From Methanolobus sp. ZRKC5 (GTDB lineage: Archaea; Halobacteriota; Methanosarcinia; Methanosarcinales; Methanosarcinaceae): 64,000 nt of DNA. Position 1 is the stretch's first letter. The number at the start of each line of letters is the position of its first letter. The translations under genes and the position numbers were made by a program. The notes below the pieces were generated by a model. That model had not been told where the DNA came from, made no database searches, and was given only the letters and a program-made list of their open reading frames with translations. The DNA lies in NCBI RefSeq assembly GCF_038446525.1, contig NZ_CP151792.1, positions 992,001 through 1,056,000 of the forward strand, given 5' to 3'. This document shows positions 32,801 to 41,505 of this stretch, piece after piece.

Positions 32801-33632
32801 CTTCCTGAACATGTTTTGCCACTGTTGTATTGGAGGGAGATATACCTGAAAGATCGTTGTAAGGATCATCGGACTCAACCACCGGACCATCCCATCTGGT
32901 GAAATAGGCAGTTGTGATCAGATTGTTTCCGCCATCACCATGAGCACGGTCAAAACCATCCTGATTTGAAGATACAAGAATATTCTTGGCATTGTTCTCT
33001 GAAATATCCCAGGTATCAGACTGATTGTGCAGTAAAAATGATTCCAGAGAACCGATACTTGCATGAGCCCAGCAACTCCCGGCATAACCCTGATCCCTTA
33101 CTGCTGTGACCCCATTGTTATCACGTAAGTCATAACGAGATGGATATACCTCTAAACCAGTCGGCATGATGCTGGAGGGACTAAAACCAGATCCTTCACT
33201 TGCCAACAGCTCATCCATATTCACAGGAGATAGATGAGAAAGGTCCACAGGTGATGGCATCAGCCCAGTGGGATGTGCGAACTCATTAGGGAAACCATCT
33301 TCCTCAAAAAGATTAATGCTGCTCAAAAGGTTCAGATGTGAGTTCTCCCCTGAACTATCCGGTAATATAACACTTGAAGGAGCAAATGTGTTAGTGCTGC
33401 CATTTGTATCCACACTAGCAGGAACATCGTTTTGACTCTGCTTCAGTTCTTCCTGATATTGAACGAATGCAGGATTAAGAGGTGCTACGGATATTTGTGA
33501 CCCAACATTAGACCCGGTGGAATTAAATCCAACATCCACATCAAATTCTGCCGCATTAGCGGGAATTGAAGCTAAGATCAGCACAAGCCCACATATAAGA
33601 AACAACTTATTCAATAGCATTAATTTTTTCAT
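29871..33632 (-). CDS. Surface papain-family (C1A) protease with PKD and NosD domains
   Basis: 1253 residues from the ATG at 33632, chosen because AGAGGATG lies just upstream and a signal peptide follows; the open frame extends 34 codons further. Domains: signal peptide (about 1-28); propeptide-like region; C1A peptidase with the catalytic Cys in DQGYAGSCWAHAS, His in GTNHAVTLVGWDDD and Asn in IIKNSWGTNWGEDGYF; a lectin-like domain (FMFTAENVSNYDHIYQ...); a PKD domain (WEWDFGDNNSSTLQNPVHTY); NosD/CASH beta-helix repeats; a PGF-pre-PGF domain; and a C-terminal hydrophobic segment (ILPFFGLVTVLGLIYWKK) that lacks a clean PGF motif. All catalytic residues are present. Many N-x-S/T sites suggest glycosylation. 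It is probably a cell-surface protease that digests or matures external proteins. Confidence 0.88.
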   Translation of the reverse strand: MKKLMLLNKLFLICGLVLILASIPANAAEFDVDVGFNSTGSNVGSQISVAPLNPAFVQYQEELKQSQNDVPASVDTNGSTNTFAPSSVILPDSSGENSHLNLLSSINLFEEDGFPNEFAHPTGLMPSPVDLSHLSPVNMDELLASEGSGFSPSSIMPTGLEVYPSRYDLRDNNGVTAVRDQGYAGSCWAHASIGSLESFLLHNQSDTWDISENNAKNILVSSNQDGFDRAHGDGGNNLITTAYFTRWDGPVVESDDPYNDLSGISPSNTTVAKHVQEVMILPGVNESNDLFKWMITNYGAISVSMWYDGSCFNSENNTYYYYDEIRGTNHAVTLVGWDDDFDRHNFTQTAPGNGAFIIKNSWGTNWGEDGYFYTSYYDNATGLDIGFYGLNTKPYGRNFMFTAENVSNYDHIYQHDPLGWTACTGYNNTTAYGANVFTATTNESLEAVSFYTVDSNSFYNISVYRDPETGPVNSSGPVSVQNGSIPIAGYHTVDLDTNVSLLQGQNFSVVVEFTTPNYNYPIAIEKTISGYSSNAHAEAGQSYMSQNGTEWEDISESDKNVCIKAFTKEEKVPKAAFVAGTKIVHINESVDFHDASLFSPTVWEWDFGDNNSSTLQNPVHTYANSGVYNVSLNATNFVGSNVSLKSSFIHVLNSTIIVNSSGSADFTSIREAINAASDGDTIMVEPGIYSENLYFADDNISLVSSTGNPVDVSVVSPDSDDSTIVIIADDIAITGINVSGGSRGIYISGSSGCNITNCYAADNFIGIYLSSSQNNSISNCTMDDNGYGLVVQRSNSNYFADNSLVNNIFDCVFDSEPNTVTTGNTINGKAIYYLVNSSDMTIDSASNAGLVHLINCSNITVQDVDITRNHYGFYLYNSSNITLTNCTSLVNAYGVYLSSSHNNTMYDCNISANIMYGLSLTGSSDNLFYNNYFNNSYSNVRVSGGAANEWNTAMTSGINIINGTYLGGNFWAQPDSTGWSQTQYSVGNGFCQPYEITDDGNNTDLLPLTSNGQQPELVESTARSDNDGVHVRIGASSVPSSKVAAMDSSIRYVGRGGEVQYAFTDKKTPVTDIRFEAETNEGYVMATVNLLDEPSEEMPASPTVKRYQSMDIVLGDERLSSSDCMEGAVIGFTVSKEWVLSNNIDKTSIRMEHYSGSVWDKLPTTVIGEDDENIYFESITTSFSPFVICADIIGTNINVGSPGTEIPSRDDYDVFSVTDENVQDTDKNGQGEKALILPFFGLVTVLGLIYWKK

Positions 33633-34399
33633 CTTGCATCCTCTGGCCCTAAATATAAAATTAAGTAATATATTGTTAATGATATTAATGTTGCGTTTAC
33701 GTACAAAAAGAAAAGAGGATTTCATTCCAGGCATAACCCGGATGAACTCAATACCCAGAAAGAACAGGACACTGATTTAGAAATAACAATTGAGGAATAA
33801 AATATATCTAAACACTAGCAATATAACAAATTCTTCTTTCATTATCCAGGGAAACACCTTGTTTACTTCCCATGATCTCACCATGTGGATGCTGCAAAAT
33901 CTCTTTGCTTCCTTCCTGCAAGGTGCCTTTATGAGTTTAGGTGCTGCTCTGTTCTATCATGCATCTGAAGAATTGATTTATGAATATGTGATTCCCTGAT
34001 AGGTGAGAAGGTTAAAAAGATGCTTGAATTCTGATAATTGTTCTTCAATCTCGACATATCACACCAAAACCTAAATTTAAAATGCTGTTTGACACAGAAT
34101 TATAATTGATGGTATAGTTCTTTTTATATGCAATTTTGTATTATCTGGTACAATAACAAAATATTAATATGTCATGTGTAATTATAAATAGGTATATTTA
34201 ATAATTTAAAGATGCTACATATAACTCTTAATAAGTAGTAGCCAATGTTTTATGGAGTATCTGCTCAAAGTACTGCTATTATCGTTAAATTATTGGATGC
34301 ACTATGGATATTCACTAAGTTCAAACCATGCTGGTTAATTTGTGTATCAATTATTGCGATTCTTACAAGGGGATAATTTCAAAATAAAGGAATAAATAT
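33633..34399. other. Long AT-rich intergenic region
   Basis: About 770 bp. A 69-codon plus-strand frame at 33790-33999 lacks a ribosome binding site and family resemblance. ctttttatatgc near 34131 could be a TATA box for the following operon, but it lies far upstream. I support no gene here. Confidence 0.35.
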
Positions 34400-35025
34400 A
34401 TGGATTTTACTACTATTTATGATGCCACAGTCTTTGTAAGTTCAATTTTTTCTGGGCTTGCTGCTGCAATTGCTGTTTATTTATTTATCGTAACTATTCA
34501 GCCTGGCACGATTTGCCTATTGGTACTGATTTCATCGAAATAGAGATGTCTGCTCACTAACAATCTAACAATCAAAAAAGCAATCAATAGCAACAATCAA
34601 AATAAATGATCCGAATGAAATTTACGTTTCAACTTTTTGTCAAGATTGTTATTGATAGCGTTTTTATCAGGCTGAATAGTTACAAAAAAAAATCAATTAC
34701 ATCAATTTTTCATTTACTGCTTAATTATTCCTTCCAAATCACTTTAACAGAACTAACAACTAAGGTTGAAATGTTGAACGGTTTAGATGCTGATGATTCA
34801 AATCAAAGATATGAAGTTATTAAACTCTTTAATGAAATATCAGGGGAAATGAAGGGAAATGAAATCTTAGTTGAAAAATGTGGTGGGATTTATAATAAAA
34901 TCACTAGGTATGCTGAAAATCCTAAAGGTCTAACTGAAGCAATAAAAAGTAATATAGTTAATGAACTACGTGAAAAGTTAAGAACTATAAATGTTCAATC
35001 ATATGATGGACTGATAAAGAGGTAA
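34400..35025 (+). pseudogene. Membrane protein of unknown function, split by MITE copy 3 (gene A)
   Basis: AAGGA at 34386-34390 precedes ATG 34400. The first 30 codons encode DATVFVSSIFSGLAAAIAVYLFI, a membrane helix, and then enter the MITE at 34490. After the MITE (from 34684) a frame continues KKKSITSIFHLLLNYSFQITLTELTTKVEMLNGLDADDSNQRYEVIKLFNEISGEMKG... to TAA at 35025. The second part is an N-anchored helical cytoplasmic domain that I do not recognise. The two parts are in the same phase across the insert, yet the MITE introduces a stop. Gene B starts two bases after the stop, so the two were an operon. Confidence 0.55.
34490..34683 (-). mobile_element. 194-bp GTAA-type MITE, copy 3
   Basis: Same length and ends as the other copies and nearly identical to copy 2, in the opposite orientation. 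Unlike the other three it has no matching 8-bp flanks (tatttatc left, aaaaaaaa right), which suggests later rearrangement or a mutated flank. It interrupts gene A. Confidence 0.88.
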
Positions 35026-35042
35026 ATATGAGTAAAATTATT

Positions 35043-35782
35043 GGCATTGTTAATTAAACATAGCTAGTTCTTTATTCCTATATTTCATCAAGAGCAAAAC
35101 GGAGATTTTTAGCATTTCAAGACTTTTAGTATAACACTTTGACTTTCTCCTTAGTCTTGCCAGGAAATGCCTAAATATGCTGTTGTATCCTTCAACAGTA
35201 TATGTTTCTGCTTTTGATCGAGTATGGATGTTTCTGGGGACTAACTTGGCATATGCCCTCCAATAATCCGTCATTACTTCCCCAACCTCTTTTGTCTTTA
35301 ACTTTTTCCAGAGTTTTTGTCCTGTTTTTGTTCCTCTGCTGCCAAAAGAGCAATCGATGAATTTCTTCCCATATCTATCAACAGCAATCCATATCCAGCA
35401 GTAGTTTTTTTATTCCCAATATAAGTATGCATCTCGTCCAATTCCACAACAGAAATCTCATTTTCACTTTTTAGATCCTCTAATTCACTACCAAATTTTC
35501 GAATCCATTTTTGAACAGAAACATGACTAACGCCCAAAAAACGTCCAATTGAACGAAATCCCAACCCCTCCAGATAGAGTTGTAAAGCCTGTCGCTTAAC
35601 AGATACGGGGCTAGCGGTGGATTTTATATCTACTGAATAGTTGTATCCACAATCATGGCATTTGTAGCGTTGTCGACCATCAATCCTACCGTTCTTCTTA
35701 TGACTGGAACTCTTACACTTTGGACAATTCATATATAAAAAGAGGCCATCATATTATATAACGATGTTTAATTACCAAAGCC
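35043..35782 (-). mobile_element. IS1-family element (740 bp)
   Basis: Imperfect inverted ends (ggcattgttaattaaacat at 35043; atgtttaattaccaaagcc to 35782) and an exact 8-bp target duplication aaattatt (35035-35042, 35783-35790). Contains a zinc-ribbon/HTH plus DDE transposase. Confidence 0.9.
35050..35732 (-). CDS. IS1-family transposase, InsA/InsB frames joined by -1 frameshift
   Basis: Frame 1 (35732 to 35298) begins with a zinc ribbon, MNCPKCKSSSHKKNGR...YKCHDCGYNYSVD, then an HTH (SIGRFLGVSHVSVQKWIRKF) and the first catalytic Asp (VVELDEMHTYIG). At the heptamer A-AAA-AAA-C (about 35409-35415) a -1 slip turns NKKTTAGYG into NKKNYCWIWIAVDRYGKKFIDCSFGSRG..., the rest of the DDE domain, ending through DYWRAYAKLVPRNIHTRSKAETYTVEGYNS...HFLARLRRKSKCYTKS. 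A6C slippage is the classic IS1 mechanism. Joined length is about 228 aa, close to IS1 InsAB'. Confidence 0.9.
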
Positions 35783-35988
35783 AAATTATTATGGCTGTAA
35801 AATCAATGATTTCTCATGCAGATAAAATTTCTGGGATAAATCTAGATGCAAGCGGTAGTGAATATTTTTTCAAGTATGATAATAAATCGGTATGGGGTAT
35901 TAGAAAAAGTAGTGAAGATTATTATTTATATCTGTACCCAAAAAACAAGGATACTGATGAATTACTAAGTGTTACAGTTTGGGAAAAT

Positions 35989-36182
35989 GTAACTATTCAG
36001 CCTGATAAAAACACTATCAATAGCAATCTTGACAAAAAGTTGAGACCTACATATTATTAGGATCATTAATTTTGATTGTTGCCATTGATTGCTTTTTTGA
36101 TTCTTAGGTTGTTAGTGAGCAAACATCTCCGTTTTGATTAAATCAGTATCAATAGGCTAATTGTGGTAGGCTGAATAGTTAC
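35989..36182 (+). mobile_element. 194-bp GTAA-type MITE, copy 4
   Basis: Ends as in copy 1, from which it differs by about one base (tattatt versus ttttatt). Exact 8-bp duplication gggaaaat (35981-35988, 36183-36190). Interrupts gene B. Confidence 0.92.
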
Positions 36183-36328
36183 GGGAAAATTACCCCATGG
36201 TAGTTTACAGTACAAATGAGCTGAAAACAATAGAGGCGTTCGAATTGTTTGGTACTTTACATTCAATCGTTAAAGAAAAATTATTTAATGTAGATAGTTT
36301 GTTAGACGATATAATAAATTTTGATTAA

Positions 36329-36748
36329 TAATTAATCCATGTGTCTGAATCGTACAATTGAAATCACTATTCAACTAAGATTCCAAATATTTAAATTTAT
36401 TTGGATTTGAGAGTTAGTGAAATCCATTGGTAGCTGATGGGACTTAATGCTGGAACGGGGTTGTTCCAACCTCTCCTCCTTCCCATCATAGGCGTTTAGG
36501 CTCAACGATTTTTCGCTCGTAGCCTTCTTCTTTATGTAATATTAAGTATTCTTGGTGAATCCTATTTTCTTTTAATAGGAATATGGTATGCTCATTATTT
36601 TTCACCTTATATTCCCTGAATCCTGCCTTTAAATGTGTGTACTTAGGCTTGTTAAAATCAATTGCTTAACCTGGGAACATATTTTAGATATTCTTCCCTG
36701 ATAAGTTCCATATCGAATTATATATAATTATTAGCCCATTTTTCTTTT
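36329..36748. other. Non-coding stretch with a structured segment
   Basis: No gene. Between 36435 and 36488 an outer stem tgatggga/tcccatca encloses an inner hairpin ggaac-ggggtt-gttcc; a further aggct/agcct hairpin follows (36498-36535). The segment is G/C-richer than its surroundings and could be an RNA. Confidence 0.3.
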
Positions 36749-36967
36749 TCAGGGAATCACCACGAAACCGTTTAATGTATATTTCGTCCATACTTGCTCT
36801 TTGCATTTGTGTGGTAAAAAACCACGCAAGCAATGAGAAGTAAGACGAGTGTGCAAAGGTCCGTGATGATCATGCAGACCAAGAGGTTTAGCATAGTGTT
36901 GAATGACTTTGATAATGCAATCCTTGCTCAACCGGTAACCTGTGTTATTGAAAACTATAAAGTGCAA
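36749..36967 (-). pseudogene. Tyrosine recombinase remnant beside tRNA-Gly
   Basis: The frame NNTGYRLSKDCIIKVIQHYAKPLGLHDHHGPLHTRLTSHCLRG matches the catalytic region of the integrase at 43026 (DDMYYITTHYAKKIGIHNHKGPLIERFTPHCFRH). After HCLRG the frame is lost; a +1 shift recovers FFTTQMQRASMDEIYIKRFRGDS, the expected continuation. Both ends are missing. It lies 38 bases from tRNA-Gly, the kind of place integrases use, so an older integrated element once stood here. Confidence 0.75.
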
Positions 36968-37004
36968 ACTTTTACATGAGAAAAATCAAACAAAAAAAGT
37001 TGAA

Positions 37005-37076
37005 TGCGCCGACCGGGATTCGAACCCGGGTTTAAGGCTTGGAAGGCCTCAGTCATAGCCACTAAACCACCAGCGC
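37005..37076 (-). tRNA. tRNA-Gly (TCC)
   Basis: 72-nt cloverleaf: acceptor GCGCTGG/TCGGCGC (with G-T pairs), anticodon loop CTTCCAA (anticodon TCC), T-arm CCGGGTTCGAATCCCGG, discriminator A. No encoded CCA. Confidence 0.94.
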
Positions 37077-37228
37077 AGTTTGGACAACCAATACAGTATT
37101 TTTTTAGATATAACGTTTTCGCCTGATAATGAATATATCGAGGAATCGTATTTAAACCCTATGAGATTCCCTGTCAGATAACGGAAGATTGCGGGATTTT
37201 CTGTTGTGTGAGCTGTGCGGCAGGTGGG

Positions 37229-39211
37229 TTATAGAGAATAACTTTCACGTAACTCTCTTATTCTGTCGCGGAGTTCTGCGGCTCTCTCGAATTCAAGGTT
37301 CTTGGCGGCGAGATGCATATCAGCTTCAATATCGATGATGACATCCGAGATCTCTCTTTTGGACATGTCTTCGGCAATTGCCATGACACCTGATTCTGCG
37401 TGGTATTTTTCACCCTCGACGAGTTCCTTTTGCAGGGACTTCTGGATGGTGGTGGGAGTGATATTGTGCTCTTCATTGTATTTTGTCTGGAGTTCGCGAC
37501 GTCTTTCAGTCTCCTTCATGGCACGCTCCATAGAACCTGTTATCCTGTCTGCGTATAGGATGACACGGCCTTCCGAATTTCTGGAAGCACGGCCGATGGT
37601 CTGTATAAGCGAGCGCTCCGAGCGCAGGAAGCCTTCCTTATCAGCATCCAGTATGGCAACAAAAGCAACTTCGGGGAGGTCAAGTCCCTCTCGCAGGAGG
37701 TTGATACCAATAAGCGCATCGAACTCCCCTTTTCTCAGATCCCTGATGATCTCTGCACGTTCAAGAGTTTCAATATCAGAGTGCATGTAACGCACCTTGA
37801 TACCCAGCTCAAGCAGGTATTCCGTAAGATCCTCTGACATCCTTTTAGTCAAAGTTGTCACAAGAGTCCTGAAACCTTCAGCAGTCACCTTACGTATCTC
37901 ACCGATAAGATCATCCACCTGAGTCTCCACCGGCCTGATGGTAACTTCAGGGTCCACAAGACCCGTAGGGCGAATGATCTGCTCCACAACAGCCTTGCTT
38001 TTCTCAACTTCATAATCCGCAGGAGTTGCGGAAACATAGATAACATCATTGAGCCGCCTCTCAAACTCATCATAACGCAGGGGACGGTTATCAAGAGCAG
38101 AAGGCAGGCGGAAACCATACTCTACCAAAGATTGTTTCCTTGCCCTGTCACCATTATGCATCCCTCGTATCTGAGGTATCGAAACGTGCGACTCGTCTAT
38201 TACTACAAGATAGTCGTCAGGAAAGAAATTCAAAAGAGAAGATGGAGGCTCGCCGGGACGGCGGCCGTCAAAATGCCGGGAATAATTCTCGATACCGCTG
38301 CAATAACCAAGCTCCCGAATCATTTCCAGATCGAACTTGGTCTTCTGCTCAAGTCTCTGGGCTTCAAGGAGCTTGTTCTCAGACATCAAAACAGCCAGCC
38401 TGTCCTTAAGTTCTGCCTCGATGGTCAGAAGCGCATTTTCAATATACTCCTCAGCCATCACAAAATGCTTTGCAGGATAGATACCAATACTCTCACCAGG
38501 AAGCACTTCCTCAAGCACTTTTCCCGTAACAGGGTCAAAATAAGCAACCTTTTCCATCTCATCACCAAACAGCTCGATCCTGATACCATTCTTTTCCTGT
38601 GCCGGGAAAATCTCAATAGTATCACCCCTTAAACGGAAAGTACCCGGAGTGAAAGCAATATCATTTCGCTCATACTGTATGTTGATAAGAGACTCAAGAA
38701 AAGCAGGCCTGTCTATCTCAGCACCCGGAGTAAGCATCACAGACATAGCCCTCCACTCATCAGGCGAACCAAGGTTGTAGATAGAGGAAACACTGGAAAC
38801 GACTATGACATCCTTACGCTCCAGCAAAGATTTAGTCGCAGACAGCCGCAGGCGGTCAATTTCCTCGTTGACTGAGGAATCCTTCTCAATATATGTATCC
38901 GTTGTAGGCATGTAAGCCTCTGGCTGGTAATAATCATAATAACTGACAAAATATTCCACTGCATTGTCAGGGAAAAATTCACGGAACTCTGAGAACAGCT
39001 GTGCTGCAAGAGTTTTGTTATGAGCCATCACAAGAGTAGGTTTCTGTACATTCTGGATGACATTAGCAACTGTAAACGTTTTTCCTGAACCGGTCACACC
39101 AAGCAAGGTCTGGTGCTTCTTGCCTGACAGCAGACCCTCGGTCAGCTGAGCTATTGCTTTTGGCTGGTCACCCTTTGGACTGTACTCTGAGACTAGTTTG
39201 AAAGGACGCAT
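37229..39211 (-). CDS. uvrB: UvrABC excision repair protein B
   Basis: 660 residues, full length for the family. Walker A is GVTGSGKTF near residue 40; the damage-probing beta-hairpin is [21 protein letters not shown]; helicase motifs [23 protein letters not shown], and [30 protein letters not shown] with IGRASRN follow; the C-terminal UVR domain for UvrC contact is [16 protein letters not shown]. It loads on damaged DNA with UvrA and recruits UvrC. In archaea the Uvr genes are a bacterial acquisition common in Methanosarcinales. uvrA and uvrC are not in the window. Confidence 0.98.
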   Translation of the reverse strand: MRPFKLVSEYSPKGDQPKAIAQLTEGLLSGKKHQTLLGVTGSGKTFTVANVIQNVQKPTLVMAHNKTLAAQLFSEFREFFPDNAVEYFVSYYDYYQPEAYMPTTDTYIEKDSSVNEEIDRLRLSATKSLLERKDVIVVSSVSSIYNLGSPDEWRAMSVMLTPGAEIDRPAFLESLINIQYERNDIAFTPGTFRLRGDTIEIFPAQEKNGIRIELFGDEMEKVAYFDPVTGKVLEEVLPGESIGIYPAKHFVMAEEYIENALLTIEAELKDRLAVLMSENKLLEAQRLEQKTKFDLEMIRELGYCSGIENYSRHFDGRRPGEPPSSLLNFFPDDYLVVIDESHVSIPQIRGMHNGDRARKQSLVEYGFRLPSALDNRPLRYDEFERRLNDVIYVSATPADYEVEKSKAVVEQIIRPTGLVDPEVTIRPVETQVDDLIGEIRKVTAEGFRTLVTTLTKRMSEDLTEYLLELGIKVRYMHSDIETLERAEIIRDLRKGEFDALIGINLLREGLDLPEVAFVAILDADKEGFLRSERSLIQTIGRASRNSEGRVILYADRITGSMERAMKETERRRELQTKYNEEHNITPTTIQKSLQKELVEGEKYHAESGVMAIAEDMSKREISDVIIDIEADMHLAAKNLEFERAAELRDRIRELRESYSL

Positions 39212-39326
39212 TAATATCTGTATTGAACCGAATGCCTATAAACATATTCACAGCTTAGATGCACGCTGATTCCCGGCTTGTTAACGACAAATAACAGCTT
39301 AACAGAATCACAAGCTCACCACAGCA

Positions 39327-39647
39327 TCACATGAATATCAGAAAGTACAGCACCATGAGAACAATTGCTAATACGACCATAGTCGAAGTATTTTTGCTGT
39401 CCGAACCAAAGATAATAGGAATAGGACCAAGCATGATAATTCCACCACCCCGTACATCACTTTTGTTTGGAATTGACTCCTGACCTATGCTAGGGGACGA
39501 AGTCCGTGAATTATGATTATCTGGAATAGAAGTGTATTCATCGCCTCTTTTTGAGTTTTCACCCCCATAAAAGCTTGCTACAACCACCAGGAAAAAGCCG
39601 GAGATTAACATCAACATACCAATGAACACAAGATAGGAACCTATCAT
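39327..39647 (-). CDS. DUF131/TIGR00304-type membrane protein 1
   Basis: 106 residues with two membrane helices (about 5-27 and 88-105). The family motif GGGIIMLGPIPIIFGSD is present just before the second helix. Function of the family is unknown; it is confined to archaea. It overlaps the upstream paralog by one base (shared A of TGATG type), so the two are translated together and may form a heteromer. The linker between the helices is unusually Ser-rich. Confidence 0.75.
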   Translation of the reverse strand: MIGSYLVFIGMLMLISGFFLVVVASFYGGENSKRGDEYTSIPDNHNSRTSSPSIGQESIPNKSDVRGGGIIMLGPIPIIFGSDSKNTSTMVVLAIVLMVLYFLIFM

Positions 39648-39883
39648 CAGAGTCGCCTCCGCATTAGAACATAGACAACAGCAAGAAGAACACCTGCCCA
39701 GAGCATTGATGAAGTAATCTCAGGAGAGGAGCCAAATGCTATCGGAATAGGACCTATGAGAATAACGCCACCAAATTCACCTGCTCCACTAAAAGCTGAA
39801 ACTAGCAGACCTACAAAAACAAGAACAAATCCCAGAATAATAAGAGTAAAACCTATATTGAAAAGATTCTGAGATGAACGCAT
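39647..39883 (-). CDS. DUF131/TIGR00304-type membrane protein 2
   Basis: 78 residues, two helices around the motif GGVILIGPIPIAFGSSPE, the same as its downstream paralog but with a shorter linker. This is the standard size of the family. Tandem copies of such a small protein suggest duplication. Likely in one operon with the glutamine-rich protein upstream (47-bp gap). Confidence 0.75.
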   Translation of the reverse strand: MRSSQNLFNIGFTLIILGFVLVFVGLLVSAFSGAGEFGGVILIGPIPIAFGSSPEITSSMLWAGVLLAVVYVLMRRRL

Positions 39884-39930
39884 ATGAACAGATATAGCTA
39901 TAGGTCTATTAAGTATCTGCCAATGTCGAA

Positions 39931-40905
39931 TTAATATTGAATCCCATGATACACAGGTGCGCCTGGCACTTCTTCCATCTTGTAAGTGGATTCAGGTTCG
40001 TCAGCTATGTAACGATATTCACGCTGCGTCCTGTTGCCTCTGCGTTCAAGAAGAGTCTTGCGGAACATGCGAGACAGATATGTGGACACCGTGCTTTGCT
40101 TTATTGTGCCGTAGATCTTTTCATAATGCTGCTGGACATCCTGCGAAGAGAACCATACACGAGGATATTCATAACGAAGGAAAAGCTCAAGACGCTCACT
40201 GATAGTCAGAGACATATCATTTAACCTGTCCTGAAGCATCGGAGTTCTGCGACGAGTTGGAGCCGAACGTCCTTCTGCCTGCACAGGTTGATTAAGATTA
40301 GAAACAGCCGGAGGAACCTGTTGATTAGAATTATAAGGTTGGTGAACCGTAGATGACAAAGGTTGTACCGGCTGCCCATACTGCTGCATTCCTACAGGAG
40401 CTAGGGTAGGTTGTAAGTATACTGGTTGTTGATTATTTTGATTTACAGGATATTGCGGATAAGCCTGCTGGAAATTCTGTTGCATCGCAGGAATCTGAGA
40501 TTGTTGCAATTGCTGTTGATATTGTAGCGGCACAGTTACCTGTTGCATTGGTTGCTGGAACTGCTGTTGCTGAACAAACTGCTGCGGAACTGCCTTTTGA
40601 ACAGGTTGTTGCTGAACCTGTTGTTGTTGAGCTGGTCCCTGGGACAGTTGTACTGAAGCAGCCTGCTGGCTTGATTGTTGTAAATTAGGCACCTGTTGCT
40701 GAACAAATTGCGGTTGGTATGCATGCTGCTCAGCTACTGGAACTTCAGAATTAGATGAATAGGATGAAGGTTCGGTATTAGTGTCAGTCTCGTCTACGAC
40801 CGTGTCAAGGAATGCAAGAAGACGCTTTTTCCAGAGCCTTCCTGTAAAATTGACATTTGCGCTTTCAATTCCATCGTCATCGATGATCTCAAGCCGAACT
40901 TTCAT
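39931..40905 (-). CDS. Glutamine-rich winged-helix protein
   Basis: 324 residues in three parts. The N-terminus (1-45) is a conserved-looking beta segment. Residues 60-210 are a low-complexity region dominated by Gln with Pro, Val and Asn (for example QQQQVQQQPVQ and QQFVQQQQFQQ), free of charge, like prion-type or condensate-forming domains. The C-terminal 100 residues (LNDMSLTISERLELFLRYEYPRVWFSSQDVQQHYEK...) form a winged helix with TVSTYLSRMFRKTLLERRGN as recognition region, so DNA binding is likely. I do not know a named family. DUF131 genes follow in the same direction. Confidence 0.7.
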   Translation of the reverse strand: MKVRLEIIDDDGIESANVNFTGRLWKKRLLAFLDTVVDETDTNTEPSSYSSNSEVPVAEQHAYQPQFVQQQVPNLQQSSQQAASVQLSQGPAQQQQVQQQPVQKAVPQQFVQQQQFQQPMQQVTVPLQYQQQLQQSQIPAMQQNFQQAYPQYPVNQNNQQPVYLQPTLAPVGMQQYGQPVQPLSSTVHQPYNSNQQVPPAVSNLNQPVQAEGRSAPTRRRTPMLQDRLNDMSLTISERLELFLRYEYPRVWFSSQDVQQHYEKIYGTIKQSTVSTYLSRMFRKTLLERRGNRTQREYRYIADEPESTYKMEEVPGAPVYHGIQY

Positions 40906-41505
40906 CCTTTTTGCCTCTTTGCAGATCCATCCATCCCCTCAGATATGATGGATTCACAAACCATTTATCCCCTCAGACAATGGTGTTGCTCTTTTTAATC
41001 TTGATCCGTTGTTTTGTGAACACATCAGGAACACACTGTTACTGTGTTACTCACAATTACTAACATGTTTTTAATAATATATAAATATTTGCTCTAATAA
41101 TCGTATGCAAATGTTTTGAGTCGAATCAAAGCGATAATAAGGCTTATTTTCAGAATTGAAACATTTAACACAGTTATAAAGCAATGTAAATACATCCTGA
41201 GACACATCTACAATAGAACAACTGTAATGATGATAGATAAATATTTCGTTATTTGTCGAATTTAGGACCATTATACCAATAATAAGACAAACAGACTGTA
41301 CCCATATACAAATAATATTAAAAATCTGTTTTTAAAGCTTCTTTTACCAAAAAGAACATAATTAACCAGATTAACAGCGTTTTCTGTGAATAAGCCTGAA
41401 AATGAAGCGACATCACAATAATTAAGAAAATGGCATTCAGCAGGCAAAAACACTATGCTTCAATTCGGTTGGCTTTATATCCGATGATAACTATAGTATG
41501 AATCT
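40906..41505. promoter_or_regulatory. Divergent region with the PAN promoter
   Basis: About 600 bp. ggctttatatcc at 41471-41482 is a good TATA box 24-35 bases before the PAN start codon, so the PAN mRNA must have a very short leader. Two small minus-strand frames (41071-41271, 41271-41453) have no ribosome binding site and look like chance frames. Confidence 0.55.

Larger units (their letters stand above)
35028..36328 (+). pseudogene. Small gene of unknown function, broken by IS1 element and MITE (gene B)
   Basis: Removing the IS1-family element with one copy of its 8-bp duplication, and the MITE with one copy of its own, restores a clean 116-codon frame: MSKIIMAVKSMISHADKISG... LSVTVWEN then YPMVVYSTNELKTIEAFELFGTL... 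LDDIINFD. AGAGGT sits before the original ATG (35028). The IS1 element entered after codon 5, the MITE after codon 71. The right end of the IS1 element happens to provide a new in-frame ATG (35764), so the middle part remains a 98-codon frame. The protein is alpha/beta, acidic, with no recognised family; partner gene A is membrane-anchored. Confidence 0.75.

Noticed and set aside
33790-33999. 69-codon plus-strand frame
   Set aside because: No ribosome binding site, no family resemblance, in an AT-rich gap.
41071-41453. Two minus-strand frames upstream of PAN
   Set aside because: No ribosome binding site; composition like the non-coding AT-rich surroundings.
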